Notes under the pieces: generated by a model | What the model was told of the DNA's origin: nothing | Seen by the model: the letters and a program-made list of their open reading frames with translations, nothing else | The model's database searches: none | Assembly: GCA_015178975.1 (NCBI GenBank) | Contig: WHVD01000063.1 | Span: 248,001 to 312,000 of the forward strand | Direction of reading: 5' to 3' | Source: Hysterangium stoloniferum | Taxonomy: Eukaryota > Basidiomycota > Agaricomycetes > Hysterangiales > Hysterangiaceae | Length of the DNA stretch: 64,000 nt | Shown here: positions 34,675-46,032 of the stretch, one piece after another | Layout of the letters: every line of letters begins with the position of its first letter | How positions within the stretch are numbered: the first letter of the stretch is position 1 | Translations under genes and position numbers: made by a program

Positions 34675-37600
34675 TCATACTTCCAGTGAATCGGCCATGG
34701 AACCAATATAACGTTCCACAACATCCCATCGCAAAACAGCTACATCACCCTTCCATTCCCCTTTCAGACATTTCTGCTCTTCATCGTCAGGGATTGCAAT
34801 GATGCGAAGAAATCTGGGGGTCTGTCGCGTTGAGTGCGAAGCAGATTGTTGCTGAGCTTGGATACTGCTGCAGAGGTTTCTGTGATAACTGTTAGCTATT
34901 GGCGCGTATACGGCTGGCCGGAGAAGCATCTCTAAACTCCCTGTTAGATCATCTACGAGATTTGGGTAAGACACTCGTGTATATCGATCCCGTGTCCCTC
35001 CATTCTATAAATATCAGGATAAAGGTTGAGTGCAATAGGGTTTACGAGGTTTAATACCTACCTGCACCATGTAAAAGAATTCAGGCGTAACAGAAGTGAT
35101 GGCATCTCGCCATTTCTGAGCATTGAGGGTTGGTGAAACTTTTCCTTGCACTGCAAGAATTATCAGCTCCTTCGTCTCCTTGTCTTGGAGGGTACACAAC
35201 ACGTCGGGGGCCATGTGGTTATCTGGAAAAAGAAAGGGCTTTCCATCTGGATCATGCAAGAAAGCGAGAACGTCTTCAGGGGAATTAGCCTTGAGACCCA
35301 AGCGATCAGAAGTGCCTGTCTTCCACGATACCGGGGAGCATTGCATTATGTCATCAGCCCCACGCTTCAGCGCGACTAAGGTAACCTTCCTCGACCCTAA
35401 TGACTCGCTACAGTGGAAGGCGTGCGAGAGAGGTTTGAACTTCCCCCCAAAAGTCTCCATGAGCACGAGAAGGATCGCCTGTGCAAACATATATCCACGT
35501 AACGAGGCGCTACGAGCACTGCGAAATGCATTGGTCATCCATGTCTCCCTGATCGCGTGATTGTGCTTTTGGAAAACCGAGCTGAGGGAGAGAACTACCA
35601 ATGGTTCGGAAATGTATACAGGATAGTTCATATTACGTTTGAATTGCCAAGGGTTCGTCATCGTGTCCAAAAAACCTATGCCATACCCAATTATGTCGTG
35701 CATATGGCCTTCGATGGGGATGTACGTAAGTTCACTTCCTAAAGTCCACCGCATAAGAACGTCAACTAAGTTTCCTAACAATTTCTCTCCTATCAAATAT
35801 GCGGTCAGTCCATACATCAGTAAAAAATATATCACACTGACTGTTCTGTTCTTTGCAAATGTGGTTCAAATCACAAATTGGGCTATAATGGCCGATCATC
35901 GAGGACATCTCAAGGGAAATGGGGGGTTCACCAGCCTCCAGTTCGATTGTGTCAGTGAGTTTGAATCCAGTCAACTGCTCAACGAACGAGGTGAAGACAC
36001 GGTGACGCGGGACATTTTCGAAGCAGAGGAAAAGCTCTATGAGGCTAGCTGTAAGGCGGTGACTACAATCTGAACGATGAGAATGAATCTTGTAGGGTCA
36101 AATGATAGACATACCGGCCAGAAAACCAGTACATTATACGCTTCAATAATAGTCGATCTGAGTCATTTTCGGAGAGAGTGAGGTATCGGCGAATATAATC
36201 CTCTTGAGCAGAATCACCCCTCGTGAAACGCCCAATATCAGTGAAGACTAGGGGCCGTGCAAACCTGTCTGTCCGTTTTGCGGAAAGAGAACCTGCGGTA
36301 TTCTGCACCATTTCCATCGACAGACCCGTTCCCGAAATAATAATCCCAGAAATAATTTCAGAGTCCAAAAAAAAACTATACATTTCATGAAGAATGGGGC
36401 GCAGATCTGACCCAGTGTCGGAGCGAAAGTACTCTTTCAGATGGTCGGCAGCCACCTGTGCCTCGTCGATCACGGCGAATAGAGGTGTGAATCCCACTGG
36501 AAATAAATCTTTCCTCTTATTCATAAACTGATTTAGCATGGAATTGATACTTGTGATCATGATATCAGTGTCAGCGTGCCGAATGGTTTGAAGGATTGTG
36601 ACGAAGAGGTCGTCACCCTTCTGGGACGAGCGGGGTGGCAAAGCTTGAGCAAGAACCCATCGCCGCCGAGCTACCGTAGCATCTGTGTTAAGAGGAAGGT
36701 ATTTCACAAGTTGCTTCAGGACGAAGACGCGCGCAAACAACAACATTGCGAAGACGCGGTCTGCAGATTCAGCGTTTTTGCTATGCCCATCACTGTCTCC
36801 TGTGTTCCAGGTGCTCATAGTTTGCAACATTTTCGTCGCTACATTGAAGTCGTTGGAGCCAGATGCTGGGCCTCCTGTGTTCTTGCACGAAATATAAAGG
36901 CCCCAATTCCAGCAAAGACCGTCAAGTGAAAGGCGTGTTTTACCCGAGCCAGAAACGCCGAATAGATGGCTGGAAAGAGCAAGATTAGGATGAGCTGTTT
37001 TTACAATTGTGCGGATGCCACGAACACTGTATCATCGATGAACAATTTTTCGATCCGCTTGTTGTCCACATGCCTGCCGAGGTCGTGAAGGAGAAGAATT
37101 GGATCAAGGGGCAGATAAACGCCGAGGTCTGTAACTTTGTCGTGACGTTGGATTGAGTCGAGATATCCGTCCAATTTCCCAATAGCCAAGTATTTAATGT
37201 AGTTCTCAAAGTCTTTAAACGCGGCGGCAGTCTTCCTTTCGAGGGTGAGACGTGGGGATAATTCTAATGAAAACTGTTCACAACCATCCACACTAAAAAG
37301 TACACGACCTACCATCGGCTGCATTTCTTATGCGTGTCCCGGCAGGCGGGGTGTGCGGTGGTTGGCTGTGGTCTGATTGGAGCATCTCTAATAAGAGCGA
37401 TGAGGACAAATGGCGCGAGAGTAATAAACTAGAAACTTACCAAGGCTCCGAATCTCTGAAAACGATTCTTTTTGTAAACATTCGCCCAATAAGTTGAAGA
37501 GCTCATCGTTCTCCTCGATACACTTGCGAACATAGCGACGGTTGTTTAGGGCGGGGAGGAGAGGTGGATTGGCCGTTTCAGCAATTTGAGACAGAAGGGC

Positions 37601-37855
37601 GACAGCCAATTCGACATCGAACTCTTGCAGGCTTGATTGGACGGCCACGCGAATTACGGCGATAGTAGTATTCTTTAACACCTCACCATCTTGCCTCTGC
37701 TCGTCTTCAAGAGAGGTGCGTCGTGTGGTCGTACGAAGAGGTTTCTTGGTTGAGGATTGGTTAGCAGACTGCGAGGATGAAGACCGCTGGGTATCATGAG
37801 GGAGCTGTGGTCGATTGGACATGATAGTGGTGGGCAGAGATGACAGGGAGGTCAC
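34675..37855 (-). CDS. Crinkler-type (CR) P-loop NTPase with REase-like C-terminal domain
   Basis: Six exons on the minus strand: 37855-37441, 37326-37026, 36969-36115, 36062 to about 35850, about 35835 to 35062, and 35004-34675, about 960 aa. Introns of 114, 56, 52 and 57 nt are phase-exact; only the exon 4/5 junction is uncertain. After a Ser/Gln-rich start and a helical region comes a P-loop ATPase: Walker A GVSGSGKT (243-250) followed by RLSLDGLCWNWGLYI, Walker B FAVIDEAQ (403-410) and a sensor-like IISGTGLS. The C-terminal part has APDVL ... ELIILAVQGK, which fits a D-QxK nuclease (restriction-endonuclease fold) site. This architecture is known from the expanded Crinkler-RHS class of eukaryotic effectors and possible genome-conflict proteins, common in Agaricomycetes. 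Exact role unknown; nuclear or cytosolic action is likely (no signal peptide). It appears intact. The gene is CpG-rich while the DNA on both sides is CpG-poor. An alternative start is the ATG at 37822. Confidence 0.8.
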
Positions 37856-38627
37856 GTAATTGCAGGTTGAAGCCTCCCTATCCTGACAAGTGTACCGCCC
37901 ACCTGTATACTACCCGCCATTGGGTCTCAAGATTCTTGGGATTTCGTTGCACACGTAGGATGGCATGAGTCCATTATCTTATCACTCCCTTTGGTTCTCA
38001 GGCTCAGTAGTAGACTCCTAAACAGTAACTCTGGAAGGGAAAAACAATAGGGGTAGGGGTATCCCCCTGATGAGAGCTTTCGTCGGCTCGAAACCGTTAC
38101 AGTCCATTTCCCCTAGCCACCCTCTACCTTAGCTGACAAAGTTTGATCTTCGGAGACAACTGATTGCGGTGAGTGATAGGGTGGTGGTCTGCCCAGTGGC
38201 ACTTTGGTGGATGCTGGTGACCTTGCATTGTCATGGTCACCTGGCTAATGTAAATGAGAACTGAGGGAAAAATCTGTAACTCAGACTTACAGTATATGTA
38301 TATAATGCGTTTGATGTCACATACACAAATGTATGTGGAGGTTGTGGACTGTAGTGAATGAAAACAGGCACATGATGCAGACACATCACATTGTGTTCCA
38401 ACATACATTACACTGTATCATACCTTACACACATATACCCCATGTCTCACTTCCATATTGTTTTATCTATTTATCCTTCCATACTCACAACACCATACCT
38501 CAGTTGAATCACCCACTTTTGTCAACTGAGCATACTTGTTACAGGTTATGGTCCCCAAACAAAGCTGCTAAACTATTGACATATGACTGACAGACCTGAC
38601 TGAACTTGTGGACACATTGTTGAAGAC
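37856..38627. other. Upstream region of the Crinkler-type gene
   Basis: Contains the gene's promoter side (about 37856-37960, pyrimidine-rich on the coding strand), a hammerhead-like motif (38045-38105, listed separately) and then AT-rich DNA up to LTR C2. No open frame with a recognisable domain. Confidence 0.5.
38048..38099 (+). ncRNA. Candidate hammerhead ribozyme (type III layout)
   Basis: Both invariant strands are present: CTGATGA (38067-38073) and GAAA (38090-38093), joined by a perfect 4-bp stem II GAGC/GCTC with an 8-nt loop. Directly before CTGATGA, GGGG-TAT-CCCC (38056-38066) forms a closed stem I, preceded by TA (38054-38055), which suits the cleavage dinucleotide UH. Stem III is weak: A-U, C-G, C-G, a G-G mismatch, then U-G, U-A and A-U. 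The core is exact; the poor stem III is the main doubt. It lies ~190 bp upstream of the divergent Crinkler-type gene, next to retroelement DNA. Confidence 0.4.
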
Positions 38628-39170
38628 TGTTACAACCTGTTCCCGGATGTTTCATTATCCGACTTCTGACTTCTGACTATGGAACATCATAGTTCCCATA
38701 TCTTCCGTAATCTTTCCTTGTTCTGTATTTGGTAATTTGTCTGTTGACAAGTATTCACTCATTTGTTTATTATATTCCCATTTCAGAATATTGTCTCTCT
38801 AATCCGTCTTATTGTATTCCCATTTTGGAATATTTCCATTTCCGTCTTATTGTGGTCTTAGTTTGTAGTGCAATAACGAGAAGACTTATATTAGTTTCTG
38901 CGAATTTGTACTTTACTTTAGATCTGATATCAACTTAGTTTCTTATTCCCTCTTCTGTCTTTCTGTACACTCAATATTTGGAACTCTTCGGAACTCTGAA
39001 TATCTGTATCTTCCAGTGTAAGTCCCATCTTTGAAATTAAGGACTTCCAAGCATTTGTGTAGAGGTGCAGCACATAAGCTGAAGCCAATGTCCTGATCCT
39101 ATCTGATAGTTTCCAACTTCCTGGTGACTTTCCGATAGTTCTGGAATAAGTTCCAACACAGCACTTAACA
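38628..39170 (+). mobile_element. Solo LTR, family C, second copy
   Basis: 543 bp, TGTTACAACCTG to CAGCACTTAACA, inverse orientation to the copy at 17008. Flanks AAGAC (38623-38627) and AAAAC (39171-39175) agree at four of five bases. The shared block variant is at about 39055-39090. Confidence 0.8.
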
Positions 39171-39825
39171 AAAACTCTCACACACTGAGCTGAACTGTTG
39201 CCACACTGAGCTGAAAAATGTGTGCTGCACTGAACCCAAACCCTGAACCTGAACTATCAACCATTGTTCACCCCTGACTGACTAAACCTAACCCCTGCAC
39301 ATACCAAAAATGAATATGTCTACTCAGCCTGCCCTATTCATGCTGCAATCAGAAGACCATTTTGATGGACATAATTGGCTCACATGGCACAACACCATTT
39401 GGTCTGCTGCAGGTGCATAAGGGGTCAAAAGATACCTGGATGGAACCATCCAGAACCCTTCCCCATGGAGGATATCTGAAAACTATTAAGTAGAGTATAC
39501 CAAAATCTAATGTACTCTACAGGTCATTTAAACATCTGGGATGTGATTCAAACTTAATTTGGTCTTCCAAACTTTGGGAATATTTAAAACTTCTTTGCAT
39601 ATTATGAAACAAAGCATATTTCAGGAGCTGAGTAGATTATGAAAGAGGTTAATAGTTTGAAACATCAAAACTTTTAAAAAGCATATCCTGTTAAATGGTC
39701 CATTTCATGCATGTGTATGTCATTGACACCTCTCAATATATATGTATGTATTACATTGGAATGGGTCTGTCAATCTGAACAGATTTCTACTTGATTCAAC
39801 ATACCAAGAAAATATAGGTGGTTTC
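39171..39825. other. CpG-poor spacer
   Basis: About 39180-39420 may be the very degraded start of a Gypsy internal region (an ATG-led stretch at 39311 resembling gag starts), just right of the family C LTR. The rest is AT-rich with no recognisable content. Confidence 0.35.
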
Positions 39826-41417
39826 TGTTAAGGGATGTGTGGAGCTTAGTGGAGGGTTTCTGGAGAAACCTGCAGGTGATCTGGTAGGACTTGGCTTCAG
39901 CTTACAGGCTGCACCCTCATGAGATCGTGATATCCAATTTCAAACAGGTGGATGGGAAACCCAGGGAGTACAGGGATAGTTGAGAAGTCGAGAGGTTGGG
40001 TGGTCAGAGGTTGGGTGGTCAGAGGTTGGGTGGTCAGAGGTTGGGTGGTCAGAGGTTGGGTGGTCAGAGGTTGGGTGGTTGGGTGGTCAGATTGTTGGGT
40101 GGTCGGAGCCTGCAGGCTCCAATGAGGTCAATAGAGTAGAATATATGCTAGAGTTACTGGGGGAGAACTTAGTTGATTTTCTGACTGGATTGTATGCACA
40201 AGCATCAGCTAGATTATATAGACTGTGGAATGTATGCAATACTAAATCCGGTAATAATAAAACTAAAATAAGTAATCATGAAACAAGGCAAGTAAACACC
40301 AAACTAGGTGTTAGGGACAGAGTGGAATGGAGGTGGAATCCAAAACATGACAGGTCATTTGACCATAATAGGAACAGTGCTCAGTTAGAGAACTGATGGG
40401 TTATCTGGGTGGAGTCTGGTGACTGGTGTGTGAAATGGAGTCAGACATAGGCAGGCTAGACATGTGCAGGTTCCAGCAGAGTTGGGCATAGACAGGTTTG
40501 ATGTGTGCAGGTCCTGGTGGCTTGTCTGATGACTGATGCATGAGACACAGAGGATCGGGAACAGATAGATTTGATATGTGCAGGTCTGGAGCCTAGCAGG
40601 CTTTCTGGGTGATGACAACCTGGTATAGAGAGTCAGGTGCATGTAGGATGGGGTCCAGAGCCCCGACTTACGACCTACGACCCACGAACCCCGCCTGGAC
40701 TCCCCGGGATCCCCATCCGTCTGTTTGAAATTGGACAACACAATCTAGCGAGGGCGCAGCCTATAAGCTGAAGCCAAGTCCTACCAGATATCCTGCGGGT
40801 TTCTCTGGATATCCCACGGGTTTTTCCGGAAACCTGGCCTGTGTGTGTATCCTCCCAGGTGGTTGGAGCCCATGAGGTCAATAGAGTAGAATATATGCTA
40901 GAGTTACTGGGGGAGAACTTAGTTGATTTTCTGACCAGATTGTATGTACAAGCATCAGCTAGATTATATGGACTGTGGAATGTATGCAATACTAAATCTG
41001 GTAATAATAAACTAAAATAAGTAATCATGAAACAAGGAAAGTAAACACCAAAATAGGTGTTAGGGATGGAGCAGAACAGAGGTGAAATCTGAAACATGAC
41101 AGGTCATTTGACCATAATGGGAACAGAGCAGGAGTGGGGTCCAAAATATGACAGGTTGTTTGACCATAACAGGAATGGGGCTCAGTTAGAGAGCTGATGG
41201 GTTGTCCAGGTGGAGTCTGGTGACTGGTGCATGAAATGGAGTCAGACATAGGCAGGTTAGACATGCACAGGTCCCAGTGGAGTCAGGCATAGACAGGTTT
41301 GATGTGCACAGGTCCCAGCAGTTTGTCTGATGACTGATGCAGGAGACACAGAGGATTGGGAACAGATAGGTTTGATATGCATGGGTCCAGAGCCCAGTGG
41401 GTTTTCCGGTCCTAACA
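39826..41417 (-). mobile_element. Chimeric family B LTR with an inverted family A segment
   Basis: 1,592 bp bounded by TGTTAAGGG ... GGTCCTAACA with a perfect target duplication GTTTC (39821-39825, 41418-41422). It contains a family B LTR lacking its last ~25 bp (39826 to about 40660), then ~195 bp of family A end in the opposite orientation (about 40661-40853), then a second, diverged copy of the B LTR's distal ~565 bp (about 40854-41417). At about 39990-40090 a 16-bp unit GGTTGGGTGGTCAGAG repeats about six times. Confidence 0.8.
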
Positions 41418-41422
41418 GTTTC

Positions 41423-42063
41423 ACTTAATGAAGAAAGCCACAGGATGAAAAATCTCTAATGACATCTTACATATTTTACTGGGAAATAACTACAGTTTAG
41501 CTTTTAAAAAACAAATCACCAACAAAAGTATTAGCAAGTATTTACATAACTTGGAAAACCATATACAATAGGTTCTATTAATTGACTCTGAATTGTTTAG
41601 GATGTAACATGGAGAATTATTTCTTAAGGTTGGTGGTTAACAATATAATAGTCTTAGAATATATACCACTATTTAAAGGTGAAATTTTGTAGCAATATTG
41701 CTTTTATTAGTAAACATTTGATATTATAATGATTACAGACAACCTCCATAGTCTTCTATAGTCATGTACTTACTCCTTAGTTTTAATCTCAAATTAGTCT
41801 TGATCTAATCTGCTTTTTGTTCTTTCTGTATGCTTGATATCTGGAAACCCCTGGAACTCTGGAACTTCATGAATTCTCTGGCATATATCTGCCCTTTGAA
41901 ATATGGACACTGAAGTGAGTACACAAGGGTGTAGCACATACAAAAACCTTTCCAATGTTTGGAGTTTGCATATTGGCAGACTGCTACCAGGGGAGAGAAA
42001 ATAGCAAAGAATTTCAAAAATTCACACTGAATAGCTAAACATGTATAAAATCATGGTCTAGAG
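41423..42063. other. AT-rich spacer with a family C LTR fragment
   Basis: About 41745-41950 resembles the middle and distal parts of the family C LTR (ACTTACTCCTTAGTTTTAAT, then TGATATCTGGAA). The remainder has no recognisable content. Confidence 0.45.
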
Positions 42064-42065
42064 TA

Positions 42066-43375
42066 TTATTACATAATATGCATTTTTGGGTATGCTACAA
42101 ATAGTTTAGTCAGGCCTGCTCATTGGAAAGGTTTTGTGGCTGATGATTTTGATACAATATATACTATAAACTGGCCAAATCACATGTCTTTGTTGATTCT
42201 ATTCAATATGGGCACATGACTTGTTGATCTATAGTCAATTTTGATATTACTGTCTCTTCACATTGCCAGCAATATGCACTCCCTCTCTCCTGCTCAACAA
42301 CAATATATTATCTCTCTACTTGAAGCTGGCCATTCCACTCCATCCATTGCCTCAATCACTGGTTTTGGCATTGGTACTATCTCCAGACTTTGCTCTAAGC
42401 ACCTTCCTACCCTTCCCAAATCAACTGGAGGTCATCCCAAGAAGCTCTCTGCTACCAACATCTGTCATGCAGTCCATCTAATCACATCTGGAAAGGCTGA
42501 AACTGCAGTGGACATAGCCCAGAAACTTTAGACCATCACCAACAACCCTATTTCAGCTGAGACAGTTTGGAGGAGCTTGAAGAAAGCAGGGATGAAAGCA
42601 GTTGTGAAGAAGAAGCCACTTTTGTCCAAGAGACATATGAAGGAGAGGCTTGACTTTGCTTTGGCCCACCAGTACTGGACTTTAGATGACTGGAGGAGGG
42701 TTGTGTGGTCTGATGAGACTAAAATAAATCACCTTGTCTCAGATGGGAGGAAATGGGCTGGGGAAGGCCTGAATGAGAGGCTTCCTCAAGGGACAGTGAA
42801 GTTTGGTGGAGGATCAGTCATGGTTTGGGGGTGCTTCATGTGGGAGGGTGTGGGATATGCCACCAGGATTGAGGGTAGAATGGATGGGGAACTTTACAGG
42901 AGCATCTTGGATGAAGACCTCCAAAACAGCATCAGGTATTACCAGTTGGACCCTGCTAAAATCATCTTTCAGCAGGATAATGATCCAAAACATACCTGCA
43001 AAAAGGCAAAGGAATGGTTTGAAAATAATGGAATGACTGTCCTACCATGGCCTGCCCAATGACCTCAATCCAATTGAGCATCTATGGGATTACTTGAAGA
43101 GAAAGCTGGGACAGTATGCCACTGCACCAAGTGGGATTCTGGAGTTGTGGGAGAGGATAGAGAAGGAGTGGGAAGATATACCAGCTTCTGAGTGTCAGAA
43201 GTTAATTGAAAGCATGCCAAGGAGGGTTGAGGCAGTCATAAAGGCCAAGGGAGGGTATACTAAGTATTAAAATATAGCATATATTGCATCATAATCATCA
43301 GCCACAAAACCTTTCCAATGAGCAGGCCTGACTAAACTATTTTTAGCATGCCCAAAAATACATATTATGTAATAA
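42066..43375 (+). mobile_element. Tc1/mariner transposon with long terminal inverted repeats
   Basis: 1,310 bp flanked by TA on both sides (42064-42065, 43376-43377). Terminal inverted repeats of ~105 bp (42066-42171 and 43270-43375) begin TTATTACATAATATG and share GGCCTGCTCATTGGAAAGG; they differ at only a handful of positions. The transposase gene lies between them. The element is complete in outline and mid-aged. Confidence 0.9.
42274..43270 (+). pseudogene. Tc1/mariner transposase (DD34E), broken
   Basis: The sequence carries an N-terminal helix-turn-helix region (QQQYIISLLEAGHSTPSIAS), then VVWSDETKINHLVSDGRKW with the first catalytic Asp, IIFQQDNDPKHTCKKAKEWF with the second, and NDLNPIEHLWDYLKRKLG with the Glu; spacing fits DD34E. 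It ends with TAA at 43268-43270 inside the right inverted repeat, about 330 aa in total. Two breaks are visible: a TAG at 42529-42531, explained by C-to-T in CAG, and a frame change at about 43058, where about five bases seem to be missing from the WPAQSPDLNPIE motif. The enzyme would cut and paste the element into TA sites; this copy cannot make a full protein. Confidence 0.9.
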
Positions 43376-43377
43376 TA

Positions 43378-44576
43378 TTCTCCCCAACAAGGGCAAAGGT
43401 GTGAAAGATTGGCTGCAAACAGCACAATGCTCCATAAGGGAACTGAGGATTACTTTAATTCTTTATTTTTTCTATATTTTATATTATTTCGACTGTGAGC
43501 AAAGCTTCACACTGAAACAGTTGAAGCTTGCTCACCACTATTCAACTCATCTTCACAGATAAACTTAGTGCAATAGAACACATCTCTTGAAGCTATTCCA
43601 TTCCTTTCTCATAGTAGCAACACTATTCCTACTCTCTCTCTCATTCTATAAGTAATCAACAACAATAACAACAACAACTCTGGCAAAGGTCAGCAAACTG
43701 GCAAATCCACCAGAAAGCCTGACCTTACAGGCAAACTCAGACCTGATGGCAAACTAACCCCACAAGAAAGACAGTGTCATATGGACAACAACCTCTGTCT
43801 TTTGTGTGGAAAGCCTAGTCATTGTGTCCTGGAATGCCCAATAGTGAAAGCTAACTCTGCTAAGGGTTGTGCAGCCAATACTTCCTCCATGGAGACCCCA
43901 TTGAAGGAAAAACCAGCCTCTGATCCAAAAAAAGAGTAAGCAACCCTCTGGACTCCATGTGGGTTGAGGGTTGTGTTAACTCTCTGCACATTTATGAGTT
44001 CACCTGTCTTAATACATCTGCTCTTTTGAATTCTGACTCGCTATTTGTAAAACTTACTTCTGATCTGACCCCAAACTCCACTTTTTGTGTGCTTCTAGAC
44101 TATGGCTCGACCCATTGTCTTGTAGATATTGAATTCACTCAAAAAAGCTTGTTGTCAACCTATTCGATAAACCCAGTCAGACTCTGACTTTTCAATGGTA
44201 CAAGCAATTCGGTTATCACTCAAGCTTGCAACCTATCTATGTATCTGGTTCCTGTGTGGAACATCACAGACAGTCACTTTTTATGTGATGCAGTTGGACT
44301 CAAGTTGCTTGGTCATCCTAGGACACAACTGGCTAACCTGACACAATCCATTGATTGACCGGGTATCAGGCAGTATTACTTTCCAGATGTCTGTGACATT
44401 CGGTATACACAACTGTATCATCCCCAGCCATTTCGGCACCCATGGCCTCTACAGCACCCCCAGCTTCCCTGGAACCCATGGTAACCCCATCCCAGAAATT
44501 GGGATGGGAGTTCAAATGGAGGAAGGGTTTGGGAAGCCAGAGACTTTGAAATGATTGTATTGGTATTATTGTAATG
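43378..44576 (+). mobile_element. Ty3/Gypsy nucleocapsid-protease fragment, broken
   Basis: From about 43655 an Asn/Ser/Gly-Lys-rich stretch leads to a zinc knuckle (CLLCGKPSHCVLECP, about 43795) and then a protease-like LLDYGSTHCLVDIEF (about 44095), all close to the Gypsy copy at 48.9-51.2 kb. No RT follows; it ends at LTR B4. 43378-43650 is unrecognised. Several breaks. Confidence 0.65.
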
Positions 44577-45251
44577 TGTTAGGACTGGAAAACCCACTGG
44601 GCTCCAGACCCCATCCTATATGCACCCAACTCTCTATACCCACCAGGGGGCAGTTAACTGGACAACCTGCTGGGACGTGGACATCAAACCTGTCTATGCC
44701 CAACTGTTACAATCAGAAAACCCACCAGAATCCAGGCACTACCCTATACACACCTGCACCCTACATGCACCAGTCATCAGTTTACCGGAATACCTGCCAG
44801 ACTCTGGATGTCAGACCTGTCTGTGCTCGACTTTTGTTACTTCATGTATCAGTCACCAGAATACCTGCCAGGACCTGCACCTGTCTATCTCCAACCCAGT
44901 CACCGGACTCCTCTTGGAAAACCCGACAGCTGTCGCACTGAGCCCCATTCCCATTATGGTCAAATGACCTGTCACATTTCAGACTCCACTCCCACCCCAT
45001 TCCCATTTACAGTCTAATGACCTGTCATGATTTGGACTCCACCCTGTTCCATTCCATTCCTAACACCTAACTTGGTGTTTATTATTCTCATTTCATATTA
45101 CCCATTTAAGCTTTCATTATTACTGGATTTGATATTGCATACACTCAGCAGTCTATATAAACTAGCTAATGTTGTACATACAATCCAGTCAGAAAATCAG
45201 CTTAGATTTCCCCCAGTAATCTTAGTTCCTTTTCTGCTCTAAATTCCTCTT
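44577..45251 (+). mobile_element. Partial LTR, family B, copy 4
   Basis: Starts TGTTAGGACTGG; a second family start (TGTTACAATCAG) lies at about 44706, so it is itself composite. It holds the TATA-like TCTATATAAACTAGC near 45152 and CAGTCAGAAAATCAGCTTAG, then breaks off near 45251 before the shared block. Confidence 0.7.
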
Positions 45252-46032
45252 TGAGAATACCACTTCAACAATTAGTTTAAGGTCATTACAAAACTTAGGA
45301 TTTTATTTTATTTTTAAACCTATGTTCAAACTTGAGGTTTCTATAAGGGGTAAACATTTGTCTGGACTTAGAATAAAAACTCTGGTAAAAGTGTGTCCTA
45401 AACAACAAGTTCAGGTCATGTTCAAAATTGAAGTAATAACTGAGTTCAAATCCATTTTAGGACTTAAAGTTTTGTAAACAGGTTTAGATAATATTTTAGT
45501 GCTGCCTTAAATGTTGTAACTCCGTGACCACTTGTTCTTTAGAGAAAAGTCAGACCTAAGTGCTGTCACCTTCACAAATGCGGGGCATATGGGAGGCAGG
45601 CGAGGAAGATCCATTTGAAATATTGTTACAGTGACAGATATACAATGTACATAAGTCGCTATGCTTTTTATAATGCATCTTTTTTCGAAAGTTGAGTTTA
45701 GTTTGCAGTTATCACAAGGAGTCACACAAAATTCTCAGTCACACAGTCCATCAGGGATCTGGGAATGTCTACACCCATTATGTAGACTCCCTAGCCTCCC
45801 TATACTCCCTAAATCTATAGTAAGCTTTTATACTGACTAGTAAATAGGGATCTCATGAAAGTAATGTGTCTAGGTGAGCTAGCTAGCTCTCCTAGATGGC
45901 TCTAGACAAGGACATCAAAATGTTCTTGAAGTGTTTGTCTATGCCTATGATATATGGGCAGAGATCAATGGGTTAGATTGCAAATGGGCAGTGAAATTAA
46001 TTATTTACTTCCTGGATGGAAAAGTGAGTTTG
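45252..46032. other. AT-rich spacer with a small shared repeat
   Basis: About 45770-45880 (GTAGACTCCCTAGCCTCCCT ... TAAATAGGGATCT) resembles 62567-62645. No gene recognised. Confidence 0.4.

Noticed and set aside
36970-37004. A 35-nt intron in the Crinkler-type gene (donor at 37004)
   Set aside because: The donor 21 nt upstream (37025) gives a 56-nt intron with exact phase and a better junction into the Walker A region.
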